DNA from: Streptomyces gardneri
Lineage (GTDB): Bacteria > Actinomycetota > Actinomycetes > Streptomycetales > Streptomycetaceae
Direction of reading: 5' to 3'
NCBI RefSeq assembly: GCF_006539185.1
Contig: NZ_BJMN01000007.1
Coordinates: 62,001-126,000 of the forward strand
DNA length: 64,000 bases
Shown: in pieces, positions 36,825-45,486 of the stretch
Position numbering within the stretch: the first letter of the stretch is position 1
How the letters are laid out: each line of letters begins with the position of its first letter
Made by a program: the position numbers and the translations under genes
The notes under the pieces: generated by a model
What the model was told of the DNA's origin: nothing
The model's database searches: none
What the model saw: only the letters and a program-made list of their open reading frames with translations

Positions 36825-38264
36825 ATGGCCGTACGCGGACGTCACCGCCGCCACCAGCCGAGCCGGATCAACCGTGCCTCGCTCACCGTCACCGCCGGAG
36901 GTGCCGGCATGGCGCTCCCGCTGATCGGCGCGGGAGCCGTGCAGGCGGCCTCTCTGGACGTCTGGGAGAAGGTCGCGGCCTGCGAGTCCTCCTCCAGCTG
37001 GCACATCAACACCGGGAACGGCTACTTCGGCGGCCTCCAGTTCAGCCAGTCCACCTGGGAGAGCTACGGCGGCACGCACTACGCGCCGCGCGCCGACCTC
37101 GCCTCCAAGGACCAGCAGATCGTGATCGCCGAGCGCGTCCTCAAGGGGCAGGGGCCGGGCGCCTGGCCCTCGTGCGGGCCGCGCGCGGGCCTCGCCCGGG
37201 GCGGCGAGGCCCCCGACACCACCACGAAGTCCGCGTCCACCAGGGGGAACGCGCCACGGACCGCCTCCGTGCCGGGCCAGCGCGTCTTACCCGAGCAGGC
37301 CACCCGGCGCGCCGATCCGACCACCGTGCCCACGGTCCGCGAGATGTACACGGTCACGCCCGGCGACTCCCTCTCGAAGATCGCCCGCGAGGAGCGCGTC
37401 CAGGGCGGCTGGAAGCGGCTGTACGAGTCGAACCGGCCGGTCGTCGGCGACGACCCCGACCTGATCCACCCCGGCCAGCGGCTCACCCTGCGCATCGCCG
37501 CCCCCAGGAAGTCCGCCGAGTCTCCCGAGCTGATCGACGGGGGCAAGGCGACCAAGGGAGCCAAGGCGGTTCCGCGCGTCGTGACGTCCCCGGCCGTGAA
37601 GCCCGCCCCCTCGAAGCACCCGGTCGCGAAGACGCCCCCCGTGAAGACGCCTCCCGCGAAGACTCCCGCGGCGAAGGCTCCGGCCACCAAGGCGCCCGCC
37701 TCCAAGCCCTCGACTCCGAAGGCGCCCGCCACCAAGGCCCCGGCTCCCCGGGGCACTCCCGCGGCGAAGCCTTCCGTCAAGCCCAAGCCCAAGCCCAAGG
37801 CCACCAAGCCCGTCAGCCGGCCCGCGTCCAAGCCGCGGCCCGCCGCCGCGCCGGACGAGGACCGCTACTCCGCTCCCATCGCCGCCGGCATCGGCACCAG
37901 CTACGGCACCCGCGGCTCCTCCTGGTCCAGCGGCTACCACACCGGAGTCGATTTCCCCGTTCCCACCGGCACCTCGGTCAAGGCCGTCGCCGACGCACGG
38001 GTCGTCTCCGCGGGGTGGGGCGGCGCGTACGGCTACCAGGTCGTCCTGCGCCACGACGACGGCCGCTACAGCCAGTACGCGCACCTCTCCGCGCTCACCG
38101 TCCGCGAGGGACAGCGGGTCCAGGGCGGCCAGCGCATCGGACGCTCAGGGTCGACCGGCAACAGCTCGGGACCGCATCTCCACTTCGAGGTGCGGACGGG
38201 TCCCGGGTACGGCTCCGACATCGATCCGCTGGCCTACCTCAGGGCGCGGGGCGTCTCCATCTGA
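36825..38264 (+). CDS. Secreted Rpf-like/LysM/M23 peptidoglycan hydrolase
   Basis: This 479-residue exported protein has four parts. A signal peptide (about 1-43, RINRASLTVTAGGAGMALPL) comes first. A resuscitation-promoting-factor-like transglycosylase domain follows (DVWEKVAACESSSSWHINTG, YFGGLQFSQSTWESYGG; catalytic Glu in ACES). A LysM domain (YTVTPGDSLSKIA to HPGQRLTL) binds peptidoglycan, and a long Lys/Pro/Ala linker (KTPPAKTPAAKAP type repeats) leads to an M23 metallopeptidase (HTGVDFPVPTGTSV, SQYAHLSAL, GPHLHFEVR). It should cleave both glycan strands and peptide bridges in growth or germination. The 3' end overlaps the opposite DMT gene by 120 bp. Confidence 0.93.
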   Translation: MAVRGRHRRHQPSRINRASLTVTAGGAGMALPLIGAGAVQAASLDVWEKVAACESSSSWHINTGNGYFGGLQFSQSTWESYGGTHYAPRADLASKDQQIVIAERVLKGQGPGAWPSCGPRAGLARGGEAPDTTTKSASTRGNAPRTASVPGQRVLPEQATRRADPTTVPTVREMYTVTPGDSLSKIAREERVQGGWKRLYESNRPVVGDDPDLIHPGQRLTLRIAAPRKSAESPELIDGGKATKGAKAVPRVVTSPAVKPAPSKHPVAKTPPVKTPPAKTPAAKAPATKAPASKPSTPKAPATKAPAPRGTPAAKPSVKPKPKPKATKPVSRPASKPRPAAAPDEDRYSAPIAAGIGTSYGTRGSSWSSGYHTGVDFPVPTGTSVKAVADARVVSAGWGGAYGYQVVLRHDDGRYSQYAHLSALTVREGQRVQGGQRIGRSGSTGNSSGPHLHFEVRTGPGYGSDIDPLAYLRARGVSI

Positions 38265-39194
38265 CGGCGCCCCCGACGACGGCACCGATCGCGGTGACGA
38301 CCCCGATCGCTCCGACGCCCCCGATCCCGCCGACGCCCCCGGATCTGACACCGACAGGGCCTCCGGCGGGACCGTCATGCGGTCGAGGGTGAGCTGGACC
38401 AGGCCGCCCGCCGCGACCGCGCCGCAGGCCAGTGCGGCGACGGTGCCCGCCGTGCCGTAGCGGAAGCTCTCGCCGAAGAGCGTGAGACCCACGGCCGCCG
38501 CGACCACCGGGTTCACCACGGTGACCGTGGCGAGCGGGGCGGCGAGCCCCGCGCCCCGGTACGAGGCCTGCGAGAGGAGCAGCCCGGTCACGGCGAGTGC
38601 CGAGAGCACGAGCAGCCCCGTCCACTCGGCGAGCGGGGCGGCGGAGGTCCACTCCTCGGCCACGGACTTGGTGAAGACCGAGGCCATGCCGAAGGAGACG
38701 CCGGCCCCGGCGGCCAGGATCACGCTGCGCAGCACGGACCGGCCCACCAGGTGGGCCGCAGTGAAGAGGACGGCCACCACGGCGGTCGTGCCCGCCGCGA
38801 GCATCCATCGCTCCCCGTCGGCGAGCGACTGCGCGTCGGAGCCGTTCGTGAGGCTCAGCAGGCCGGCGAGGCCGACCGTGGCCATGAGGGCGCCCCGCCA
38901 GGCCCGCCGCCCGGCCCGGCGGCCGACGAAGAGGGCCGCCATGGGCAGCGCGAAGACGATCGTGAGGGCGCCCAGCGGCTGGACCAGGCTGAGCGGACCG
39001 TAGGCGAGCGCGACCACGTGCAGGGTCGCGCCGAGACCGTTGAGCAGGACGGACACCCACCACGCCGGGCTGCGCAGCGGCGCGTAGCGCGGACCGGAGG
39101 CGGAGGCCGCGACCCGCTCCTGCACGATCGCGGCGGCAGCGTAGGCGACCGCCGAGACCAGGGACAGGAGCACGGACAGCAGGAGTGGGCTCAT
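38145..39194 (-). CDS. DMT (EamA-like) family permease
   Basis: The 349-residue protein has about nine to ten helices: LLSVLLSLVSAVAYAAAAIVQE, GPLSLVQPLGALTIVFALPM, VVNPVVAAAVGLTLFGESF, as in DMT/magnesium-transporter-like proteins common in Streptomyces. ATG 39194 follows GGAAGG closely. The last 75 residues are a Ser/Pro/Gly-rich tail whose end is antisense to the M23 domain of the neighbour. Either the overlap is real or the true stop was lost by a shift. Substrate unknown. Confidence 0.82.
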   Translation of the reverse strand: MSPLLLSVLLSLVSAVAYAAAAIVQERVAASASGPRYAPLRSPAWWVSVLLNGLGATLHVVALAYGPLSLVQPLGALTIVFALPMAALFVGRRAGRRAWRGALMATVGLAGLLSLTNGSDAQSLADGERWMLAAGTTAVVAVLFTAAHLVGRSVLRSVILAAGAGVSFGMASVFTKSVAEEWTSAAPLAEWTGLLVLSALAVTGLLLSQASYRGAGLAAPLATVTVVNPVVAAAVGLTLFGESFRYGTAGTVAALACGAVAAGGLVQLTLDRMTVPPEALSVSDPGASAGSGASERSGSSPRSVPSSGAPSDGDAPRPEVGQRIDVGAVPGTRPHLEVEMRSRAVAGRP

Positions 39195-39417
39195 ACCTTC
39201 CACGATCTCTCTTCCGGGCGGATTCGGCGTCGTACCAGGGAACGCTTCGGGGGGTACCGCCGTCGCAGTACACGGCGCGCGCGTACGACCGGAGATGTAC
39301 ACCCGCGCAGGTCGGAAGGGGTGGAACGGGATCATTCCGGCGTCCGGTTCCCGGTGCGGAAGAATCATGGAGGGGCGGCGGGCCCCGCCATGGACACGAG
39401 GAACCGGGGGCAGGCAC

Positions 39418-40143
39418 GTGGGACCGGAGCTGGATCTCGTCGAGAGCGGATCGGTGGGCGGATTCTTCGCGCTGCGGACCACCCCGCCGGAGACCGGAGG
39501 GGAGCACCGCCCCCTCTCCCTGCTGTACGCGGGGGAGGACGGCCCCCTCACCGCGCGCGTGGACCGGGTCGCGGCCCGGCTCCACGCCCCCGAGCGGCGG
39601 GTCGGGGCCTCCGTCGCTCACCTCGGGCTCGCGGCGAGGCTCTGGTCGACCGCGCTCGGGCCGGCCGCGCTGTACGGCGCCTTCCCCGACCTCGCCCCCG
39701 GCGAGCTGCACTGGGACGGGGCGCTGACCTCGCCCGACGACCTGTGGTGGTCCGGTTCGGGCACCCGCCCCGCCACCGTCGACGCCCTCCGCGAGGCCGT
39801 TCAGGAGGCCCACCTCGTCCCGCTGCACGCGGCGCTGCGCCGCGACGGCCGGATCTCGCCCCGGCTGCTCTGGGGCAACGCCGGCTCCGCCCTCGCCGGC
39901 GCCCTGCGCGAGCTGACCCGCTGGTCCCGCGCGCGGGACCGGCCGGAGGTCGCCGAGCGGGCCGCCGCCCTGGTCTCCGGGCTCCTCGACCAACCGGACC
40001 TCGCCGGCACGGTCCGCGGCCCCCGGCTGCGCCGCTCCAGCTGCTGCCTCTACTACCGGTGTCCCGGTGGCGGACTGTGCGGGGACTGTGTCTTCGACCA
40101 CGCCCCCCGAACGGGTTTGGAGGCGCGGCCCCCCGCTCCGTAA
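39418..40143 (+). CDS. FhuF-like ferric-siderophore reductase, (2Fe-2S) protein
   Basis: The 241-residue protein ends with RSSCCLYYRCPGGGLCGDCVF, the CC-x10-CxxC cluster-binding motif of FhuF-type reductases, which take electrons to ferric siderophores in the cytosol. The middle contains LLWGNAGSALAGALREL, typical of the family. GTG 39418 is chosen since the upstream frame is not protein-like. No iron box was found upstream. Confidence 0.88.
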   Translation: MGPELDLVESGSVGGFFALRTTPPETGGEHRPLSLLYAGEDGPLTARVDRVAARLHAPERRVGASVAHLGLAARLWSTALGPAALYGAFPDLAPGELHWDGALTSPDDLWWSGSGTRPATVDALREAVQEAHLVPLHAALRRDGRISPRLLWGNAGSALAGALRELTRWSRARDRPEVAERAAALVSGLLDQPDLAGTVRGPRLRRSSCCLYYRCPGGGLCGDCVFDHAPRTGLEARPPAP

Positions 40144-40203
40144 AGTTGGGTCTTTGAATGCCCGCGAACGGCGACGTACGAGCGAACGAGGAACCCGAAG
40201 GCC

Positions 40204-41688
40204 ATGACGGTGACCGAAGAAACCCAGGACTACGGGCCGGGCGTCGACCCCGAGCGCCTGGCCGTCTGCCTCAGCGTCCTCGACGAGCTCGACAAGCTGG
40301 ACGTCGACCACCCGGACGCGATCATGGTCCGGCGCGCCACCGCCGGGATCTACCGGACCGTGAAGCAGCGTCGCCGCCAGGAGCGCCGGGCCGCCAAGAC
40401 CGCCAACGACAAGGCGGTCACCGAGGCCACGGCCACCGGTTCCGCGCAGCGCATCGACGACGAGACCGAGGGCATCCTGCCCTCCTCGGTCACGGAGGAG
40501 GGGCGGATCGCGGGGATACTCCAGCGTCCGCGCTCCTGCTACGTCTGCAAGACGCGCTTCGTCGAGGTCGACTACTTCTACCACCAGCTCTGCCAGCCGT
40601 GCGCGACGCTCAACCGGGCCAAGCGGGACGCGAGCGCCGACCTCACCGGCAAGCGCGCGCTGCTCACCGGCGGCCGGGCCAAGATCGGCATGTACATCGC
40701 GCTGCGGCTGCTCCGCGACGGTGCCCACACGACCATCACCACGCGCTTCCCCAAGGACGCCATCCGCCGCTTCAAGGCCATGGACGACTCCGCGGACTGG
40801 ATGCACCGACTGGAGGTCGTCGGCATCGACCTGCGCGACCCGGCCCAGGCCGTGGCGCTCGCCGACCAGATGGCCGAGGCCGGGCCCCTGGACATCCTCA
40901 TCAACAACGCGACGCAGACCGTGCGCCGACTGCCCTCCGCCTACGCCGCCCTGGTCGACGGCGAGAGCGCCCCGCTGCCCGCGGGCGAGCTCCCGGCCCA
41001 CCACGTCATCGGCGCCTTCAACTCCGGCGCGGTCGGCGAGCTCGTCAGCGGCTCGTCGCTGCCCGCCGGCGTGAGCGGCCTGGAGGCCCAGCAGGTCGCC
41101 GACCTCGCGCTCGTCGCGGGCAACGCCACCATCGCCAAGCACCTCGACGGCACCGCCATCGACGCCGGCGGCCTGGTGCCGGACGTCGTCGAGAGCAACA
41201 CCTGGGTGCAGAGCATCGAGCAGATCTCCCCGGTGGAGCTCCTCGAGACCCAGCTGTGCAACTACACGGCGCCGTTCATCCTGATCAGCAAGCTCCGTCC
41301 GGCGATGGCCGAGGCCGCGAAGAAGGCGGCCAGCGGGCGCGCCTACGTCGTCAACGTCTCGGCGATGGAGGGCGTCTTCAGTCGCGGCTACAAGGGCGCC
41401 GGGCACCCGAACACCAACGCGGCGAAGGCCGCGATGAACATGGTGACGCGGACCAGCGGCCAGGAGATGTTCCAGACCGACGGCATCCTCATGACCTCGG
41501 TCGACACCGGCTGGATCACCGACGAGCGTCCGCACTTCGACAAGCTGCGCCTGGCCGAGGAGGGCTTCCACGCCCCCCTCGACCTGGTCGACGGCGCGGC
41601 CCGCGTCTACGACCCGGTCGTGCGCGGCGAGGCCGGCGAGGACCTCTACGGCTGCTTCCTGAAGGACTACGCCCCCGCCAACTGGTAA
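40204..41688 (+). CDS. SDR-type oxidoreductase with N-terminal CxxC pair
   Basis: The 494-residue protein has about 105 N-terminal residues that are helical and basic, then a putative zinc knuckle (CYVCKTRF, 15 residues, CQPC), then an SDR Rossmann domain: LTGGRAKIGMYIALRLLRDGA, LINNATQTVRRLP and NVSAMEGVFSRGYKG. The usual NNAG is NNAT, and YKGAGHPNTNAAKAA replaces a simple YxxxK. An insert of about 90 residues rich in VVGELVSGSS and DALNA-like text sits in the middle. The substrate is unknown. The same fused layout is rare to me. A classical terminator follows. Confidence 0.8.
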   Translation: MTVTEETQDYGPGVDPERLAVCLSVLDELDKLDVDHPDAIMVRRATAGIYRTVKQRRRQERRAAKTANDKAVTEATATGSAQRIDDETEGILPSSVTEEGRIAGILQRPRSCYVCKTRFVEVDYFYHQLCQPCATLNRAKRDASADLTGKRALLTGGRAKIGMYIALRLLRDGAHTTITTRFPKDAIRRFKAMDDSADWMHRLEVVGIDLRDPAQAVALADQMAEAGPLDILINNATQTVRRLPSAYAALVDGESAPLPAGELPAHHVIGAFNSGAVGELVSGSSLPAGVSGLEAQQVADLALVAGNATIAKHLDGTAIDAGGLVPDVVESNTWVQSIEQISPVELLETQLCNYTAPFILISKLRPAMAEAAKKAASGRAYVVNVSAMEGVFSRGYKGAGHPNTNAAKAAMNMVTRTSGQEMFQTDGILMTSVDTGWITDERPHFDKLRLAEEGFHAPLDLVDGAARVYDPVVRGEAGEDLYGCFLKDYAPANW

Positions 41689-42016
41689 ACGGCGGATCCC
41701 GTCCCCGGTCGGGGGCGGGTCCGGCCCCCGGCCGGACCGCGGCCCTGTGCCGTCCGAAAAGAGCGCTCTACTCCCTGGTAGAGCGCTCTTTTCGGCTTCA
41801 TTCACTCGAACGCATCACACTTCTGAGCCCGGTAGAGCGCGGACGCGCTCATTTGGTTACTCTGATGTTCACGGTCGGCCACCGAGGAGACACACCATCC
41901 TCACGGCCGGTCCGGGGACTGGCCTTCCACCAAGGCCGCGGTCCCGCCCGACGAACGGCGCCACCGCGACCGACGGCACCAAGTCCCCATTGGTACGCGA
42001 CACAAAGGAGTGCGCG
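41689..42016. other. Intergenic region, 328 bp
   Basis: It holds the strong terminator at 41757-41792 and the control region of the 56-residue peptide gene. TTGGTTACTCT (41850-41861) is AT-rich for this DNA and may be part of the promoter. Confidence 0.5.
41757..41792 (+). terminator. Classical intrinsic terminator
   Basis: AAAAGAGCGCTCTAC (41757-41771) pairs perfectly with GTAGAGCGCTCTTTT (41778-41792) around TCCCTG, a 15-bp stem ending in a T-run. Such a T-tract is rare in this GC-rich window. Confidence 0.9.
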
Positions 42017-42187
42017 GTGACACCCGAACTGACGAAGCAGGAACCGGCACCGGCCGAACCCAAGGACCGGCCCCGCCGGAACGGCGAGCTCGGAAGCCTC
42101 GACGTGTGGGCCCACGCGGCCCCGATCCGGCTGGCGGGCTACGAGGACGACCTCGCGGAGCCCCACATCCTGCCCGGTATCGACTGA
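42017..42187 (+). CDS. 56-residue conserved-looking peptide
   Basis: The frame MTPELTKQEPAPAEPKDRPR ends with GSLDVWAHAAPIRLAGYEDD then LAEPHILPGID. AAAGGAG stands 6 nt before GTG 42017, an unusually good ribosome site. I recall similar short actinobacterial proteins with the VWA..APIRLAGYEDD..EPH core, with no known role. A hydrophilic leader followed by a conserved, distinctive core also resembles a RiPP precursor, but no modifying enzyme is adjacent except possibly the SDR upstream. Confidence 0.75.
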   Translation: MTPELTKQEPAPAEPKDRPRRNGELGSLDVWAHAAPIRLAGYEDDLAEPHILPGID

Positions 42188-42291
42188 GCCTCCGGTGCCC
42201 TGACCGTCCTGACGTGACCTTTGCTTCACCCGGTGCCCCCGACCGCCTTCCGGCCGGGGGCACCGCCGCGTCCCGCGCGCGTACGCGTCCG

Positions 42292-43713
42292 TCAGCGGTC
42301 CGCCCGCTCCCGGAGCCGGATCGGTGGCAGGTACTCCCGCAGCAGTGTGCGGTGCCACCAGGCCCCGGTCGCGCGCAGCTCGCGCCAGGTCGTGTACCGG
42401 TACCGGTACAGCCGGGCGCGGACATGCGTCGGCGGCGCGTCGGGGAACGGGTTGTGGGCGAGCAGCCGCAGCGTGTCGCGGTCGCCGTCGAGCAGCCGCT
42501 CCACGAAGGGCCCGAACCAGTCCCGCGCGTACCCGGGGGAGAGCGCCGCGAACCACATCAGCCAGTCCAGGCGGAGGTGGTACGGGGCGAACTGACGCGG
42601 CAGCCTGCGGGGGTCGCCGGGCTTGCCCCGGAAGCCGTACTCCCGCCACACCGTGCCCGCGTGCGGTACCGGGTCGTCGGTGCCCTCGACGACGATCTCG
42701 TCCCGCACGCGGCCGACCGTGCCGAAGGCGCCGTAGGTGTTGACCAGGTGGAACGGGTCGTACGAGCGGTTCATGGCCTGGTTGCGGGAGAGTAGGTTCC
42801 GCACCGGGCGGTAGCTCCGGACCAGGACGAAGCCGGTCACCGCGACGACCGCGACCACGTACCAGAGCGGCGGATCCGGCCGTGGGTGCGCACCGGTGAG
42901 CGCGGAGGCGTCCACGACCGAGACGGCGAGCACGATGGTCAGCCAGTTCAGCCAGGCGAAGTTGCCGGAGAGCACCAGCCACAGCTGCGTCGCGATCATG
43001 AGGCAGGCGGCGAACGTGGCCACCGGCTGCGGGGTGAAGAGCAGGAACGGCACGAACAGCTGGACGACGTGGTTGGCGCCCGCCTCGACCCGGTGCAAGG
43101 GGCGCGGGAGGTGGTGGAAGAACCAGCTCAGCGGGCCGGGCATCGGCTGCGTCTCGTGGTGGTGGTAGAGACAGGTCAGGTTCCGCCAGCAGCGGTCGCC
43201 CCGGATCTTGATGAGACCCGCGCCGAACTCGACCCGGAAGAGCAGCCAGCGCAGCAGGAAGAGGACCAGCACGGGCGGTCCCGTGTCGGCGTTGCCGAGG
43301 AAGACCGCGAGGAACCCGGTCTCCAGGAGCAGCGACTCCCAGCCGAAGGAGTACCAGGTCTGGCCCACGTTCACGATCGACAGGTACAGCGCCCAGAGCA
43401 CGAACCACAGGAGCATCGACACCGGCAGCGGCACCGCGTCACCGGCGCCCGCCACGAGGGCCAGGGCGATCGCGGCCCCGGTCCAGGCGACGGTCGCGAA
43501 CAGCCGGTCGGAGTAGCGCCAGTGGAAGAGCGAGGGGGCGTGGCGGGGCCGGGTCCGGCGCAGGTACTCCGGTACGGGGAGCATGCCGCGCTCGCCCATC
43601 AGCGCCCGGAACTGGAGGGCGGCCGACAGGAAGGCCACGCAGTACAGCCCGGCGAGGCCCCGCTGGAACAGGATCCGGCTCAGCCAGAGGTCGGGCGCGG
43701 TGAACCACTCCAT
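42292..43713 (-). CDS. Lipase maturation factor family protein
   Basis: The 473-residue multi-pass membrane protein contains ILFQRGLAGLYCVAFLSA, NVGQTWYSFGWESLLLETGF, LLFRVEFGAGLIKIRGDRCW, RQFAPYHLRLDWLMWFAALS and LLAHNPFPDAPP, all signatures of the LMF1/LMF2 family. In animals these fold lipases in the ER; the bacterial role is unknown. ATG 43713 is preferred over GTG 43716. Downstream of the DUF1990 gene with a gap of 22 nt, so possibly the third gene of the YndJ operon. Confidence 0.93.
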   Translation of the reverse strand: MEWFTAPDLWLSRILFQRGLAGLYCVAFLSAALQFRALMGERGMLPVPEYLRRTRPRHAPSLFHWRYSDRLFATVAWTGAAIALALVAGAGDAVPLPVSMLLWFVLWALYLSIVNVGQTWYSFGWESLLLETGFLAVFLGNADTGPPVLVLFLLRWLLFRVEFGAGLIKIRGDRCWRNLTCLYHHHETQPMPGPLSWFFHHLPRPLHRVEAGANHVVQLFVPFLLFTPQPVATFAACLMIATQLWLVLSGNFAWLNWLTIVLAVSVVDASALTGAHPRPDPPLWYVVAVVAVTGFVLVRSYRPVRNLLSRNQAMNRSYDPFHLVNTYGAFGTVGRVRDEIVVEGTDDPVPHAGTVWREYGFRGKPGDPRRLPRQFAPYHLRLDWLMWFAALSPGYARDWFGPFVERLLDGDRDTLRLLAHNPFPDAPPTHVRARLYRYRYTTWRELRATGAWWHRTLLREYLPPIRLRERADR

Positions 43714-43735
43714 CACTTCCAGTATCGGCCCGGCG

Positions 43736-44287
43736 TCACGCCCTGACGAGACGCCGGAGGGTCCGGCCGAGTCGGCGGGCGTACGCCCGCTGGAGCACGG
43801 GGACCAGCGGGCCGGCGAGCCGGGTGTACCAGGCGGCGGGCCGGCTGAACGCGGTGACCGTGAACCGGACCGTGCCGTCGGGGGCGAGGTCGACGACGAA
43901 GGACTCCTCGCCGCACTCCGGGTGCCCGGTCAGGGTGCCGTAGGCGAAGCCGGTCCGGGTCTCCTCGTACGCCGTCCAGATCACCGTGCAGGGGACGCCG
44001 AGCCGGAGCCGGCCGATCCCCGCCGACACCTCCAGGTGGGCACCGGGCTCGGCGCGGACGGCCTCGCTGCGGACGGTCGCCCCGGAGGCCCTGTGCGTAC
44101 GCCAGGTGGTGACGGCGGCACCGGCGGCCTCGAAGGCGGCACGGCCCTGGCCGACGACCGTGCTGTACCGCAGGTGGTGGTAGCCCTCGGGGAGGTCCTC
44201 GGGGGAGCGGGTGGCGCCGACCTCGCGGTAGGTGAGGCCCGGGCGGGGGCGGGCGGTGCGGGAGAAGCTGTTCGTGAGGCGGGTCAT
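43736..44287 (-). CDS. DUF1990 family protein
   Basis: The 183-residue protein has LTYREVGATRSPEDLPEGYHHL, VVGQGRAAFEAA, TVIWTAYEETRTGFAYGTLTGHPECGEESF and FSRPAAWYTRLAGP, diagnostic for DUF1990, a START-like family of unknown function. Its start overlaps the YndJ-like stop by 4 nt (ATGA), so the two are coupled. Confidence 0.9.
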   Translation of the reverse strand: MTRLTNSFSRTARPRPGLTYREVGATRSPEDLPEGYHHLRYSTVVGQGRAAFEAAGAAVTTWRTHRASGATVRSEAVRAEPGAHLEVSAGIGRLRLGVPCTVIWTAYEETRTGFAYGTLTGHPECGEESFVVDLAPDGTVRFTVTAFSRPAAWYTRLAGPLVPVLQRAYARRLGRTLRRLVRA

Positions 44288-45279
44288 GCCGGGAGCTCCG
44301 TTCGCGGGTGAGCCGGGTGAGCTGGGTGAGCCGGGTGGGCCGGGTGAGCTGGGTGAGCCGGGTGGGCCGGGTGAGCTGGGTTGGCCGGGTGAGCTGGGTG
44401 GGCCGGGCGAGGCGGTGCGGGTGCTGGGGGTGGTGTGTGCTGGTCGGTGCGGTCGCTCTGGAGGCGGCGCCGGGCGAGCAGGGCGCAGACCGCGAAGCCG
44501 AGGGCGTTGCCCAGGCCGTGTGTCGCGGCCGTCCAGGTCAGGCCGAGGTGCGGCAGCCCGGTGGCCTCGCCGAGCGCCCAGCTCAGCGCGAGCAGCATGG
44601 TGACCACGAGGACCAGGGCCGAGACGGCGAGCAGTGCGCGCGTGAGCCGGCCGGTCGCGAGCTCGCGGCGCTCGCGCAGGGTCAGGACGGCGACCCCCGC
44701 CATGCCGGCCGTCAGGACGACCGCCCCGGCGAACTCGGCCCAGTCGTCGAGGAAGTAGCCGACCAGGACCAGCAGCGTGCCCGCCGGGACGCTGAGCGCG
44801 GCGAAGCGGGCCGTGGGGCCGTCGTCGGCGCGGCAGACGAGACCGGCGACCAGCGCGGCGGCGAAGCCCGCGAAGTGGAAGTGCGGGACGGTCAGCGCGA
44901 GGAGGTCCAGGTCGAAGCCGAAGAGCGGGTACGAGGCCCGTTCGGCGACGAGCGCCAGGCCGGCGACCGAGGGGGCGGCAAGCGCGGTGAGGACGGCGAC
45001 CTCTCTGGGGTGCAGGGAGCGGGTGAGCACGAGGCGGGCCGGTGCCTGGAGCGCCAGGGCCACGGTGGCCAGGGCGTAGACGGCGGCGAGTCCGGCCGAG
45101 ACTCCGGAGCGGGGCAGCCACAGGGCCAGCGCTCCGGGGACGGCGAGCAGCGGCCAGGCGCGCCGGAGTGGCTCCAGGCCCGGTGGCCTGGGTGCGTCCA
45201 GGAGTGCGAGCCCCGTCGGTACCACCCAGAACATGCCGATCATCACGACCGGATTCACCAGGATCGACAGCGCGGTCAC
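44284..45279 (-). CDS. YndJ-like membrane protein with repeat tail
   Basis: The 331-residue protein has about nine hydrophobic helices and contains VPHFHFAGFAAALVAGLV and LGLTWTAATHGLGNALGFAVCALL, as in the YndJ family, whose conserved histidines may bind a metal. The function is unknown. The final 40 residues are Ala-His-Pro repeats written by tandem 9-bp units, so tail length is probably variable. GTG 45279 follows GGGGGG. Two TTGAAC palindromes control the promoter. Confidence 0.78.
   Translation of the reverse strand: MTALSILVNPVVMIGMFWVVPTGLALLDAPRPPGLEPLRRAWPLLAVPGALALWLPRSGVSAGLAAVYALATVALALQAPARLVLTRSLHPREVAVLTALAAPSVAGLALVAERASYPLFGFDLDLLALTVPHFHFAGFAAALVAGLVCRADDGPTARFAALSVPAGTLLVLVGYFLDDWAEFAGAVVLTAGMAGVAVLTLRERRELATGRLTRALLAVSALVLVVTMLLALSWALGEATGLPHLGLTWTAATHGLGNALGFAVCALLARRRLQSDRTDQHTPPPAPAPPRPAHPAHPANPAHPAHPAHPAHPAHPAHPAHPAHPRTELPA
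44305..44411. repeat. Tandem 9-bp repeats coding Ala-His-Pro
   Basis: GGGTGAGCT/GGGTGAGCC/GGGTGGGCC units of 9 bp repeat about ten times and encode the (Ala-His-Pro)n tail of the YndJ-like protein. Likely to slip in replication. Confidence 0.85.
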
Positions 45280-45294
45280 CGGACACCCCCCGAC

Positions 45295-45348
45295 TTGAAC
45301 GTGTTCAACTGTCGAGCCGAGCCTAGAGTCTTTCTTGAACGTGTTCAA
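45295..45348 (-). promoter_or_regulatory. Promoter with twin TetR-like palindromes
   Basis: TTGAACGTGTTCAA occurs twice, at 45295-45308 and 45335-45348, exactly 40 bp apart. The upstream copy contains a minus-strand -35 TTGAAC, with -10 TAGGCT 17 bp away; the second copy lies right at the transcription start. Likely operator for a TetR-family repressor encoded elsewhere. Confidence 0.68.
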
Positions 45349-45486
45349 GTGGGGTGTTCGGCCGGGCGGGTGCCGACCGACCCGGTCGGCCTTCCTCCGC
45401 TTGCGGGGCCCCGGGTGCTGCGACAGATATGAGGGACTGGCCGGAACCGGGCGCCGGGCCCCGGATCGAGACAACGGGAGAACCAG

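Noticed and set aside
38239..41805. A 1188-codon minus-strand open frame
   Set aside because: It is antisense to the FhuF-like and SDR genes, low in normal protein motifs, and a typical shadow frame.
44305..44411. CRISPR-like array
   Set aside because: The repeats are 9-bp tandem units inside a reading frame with no spacers.
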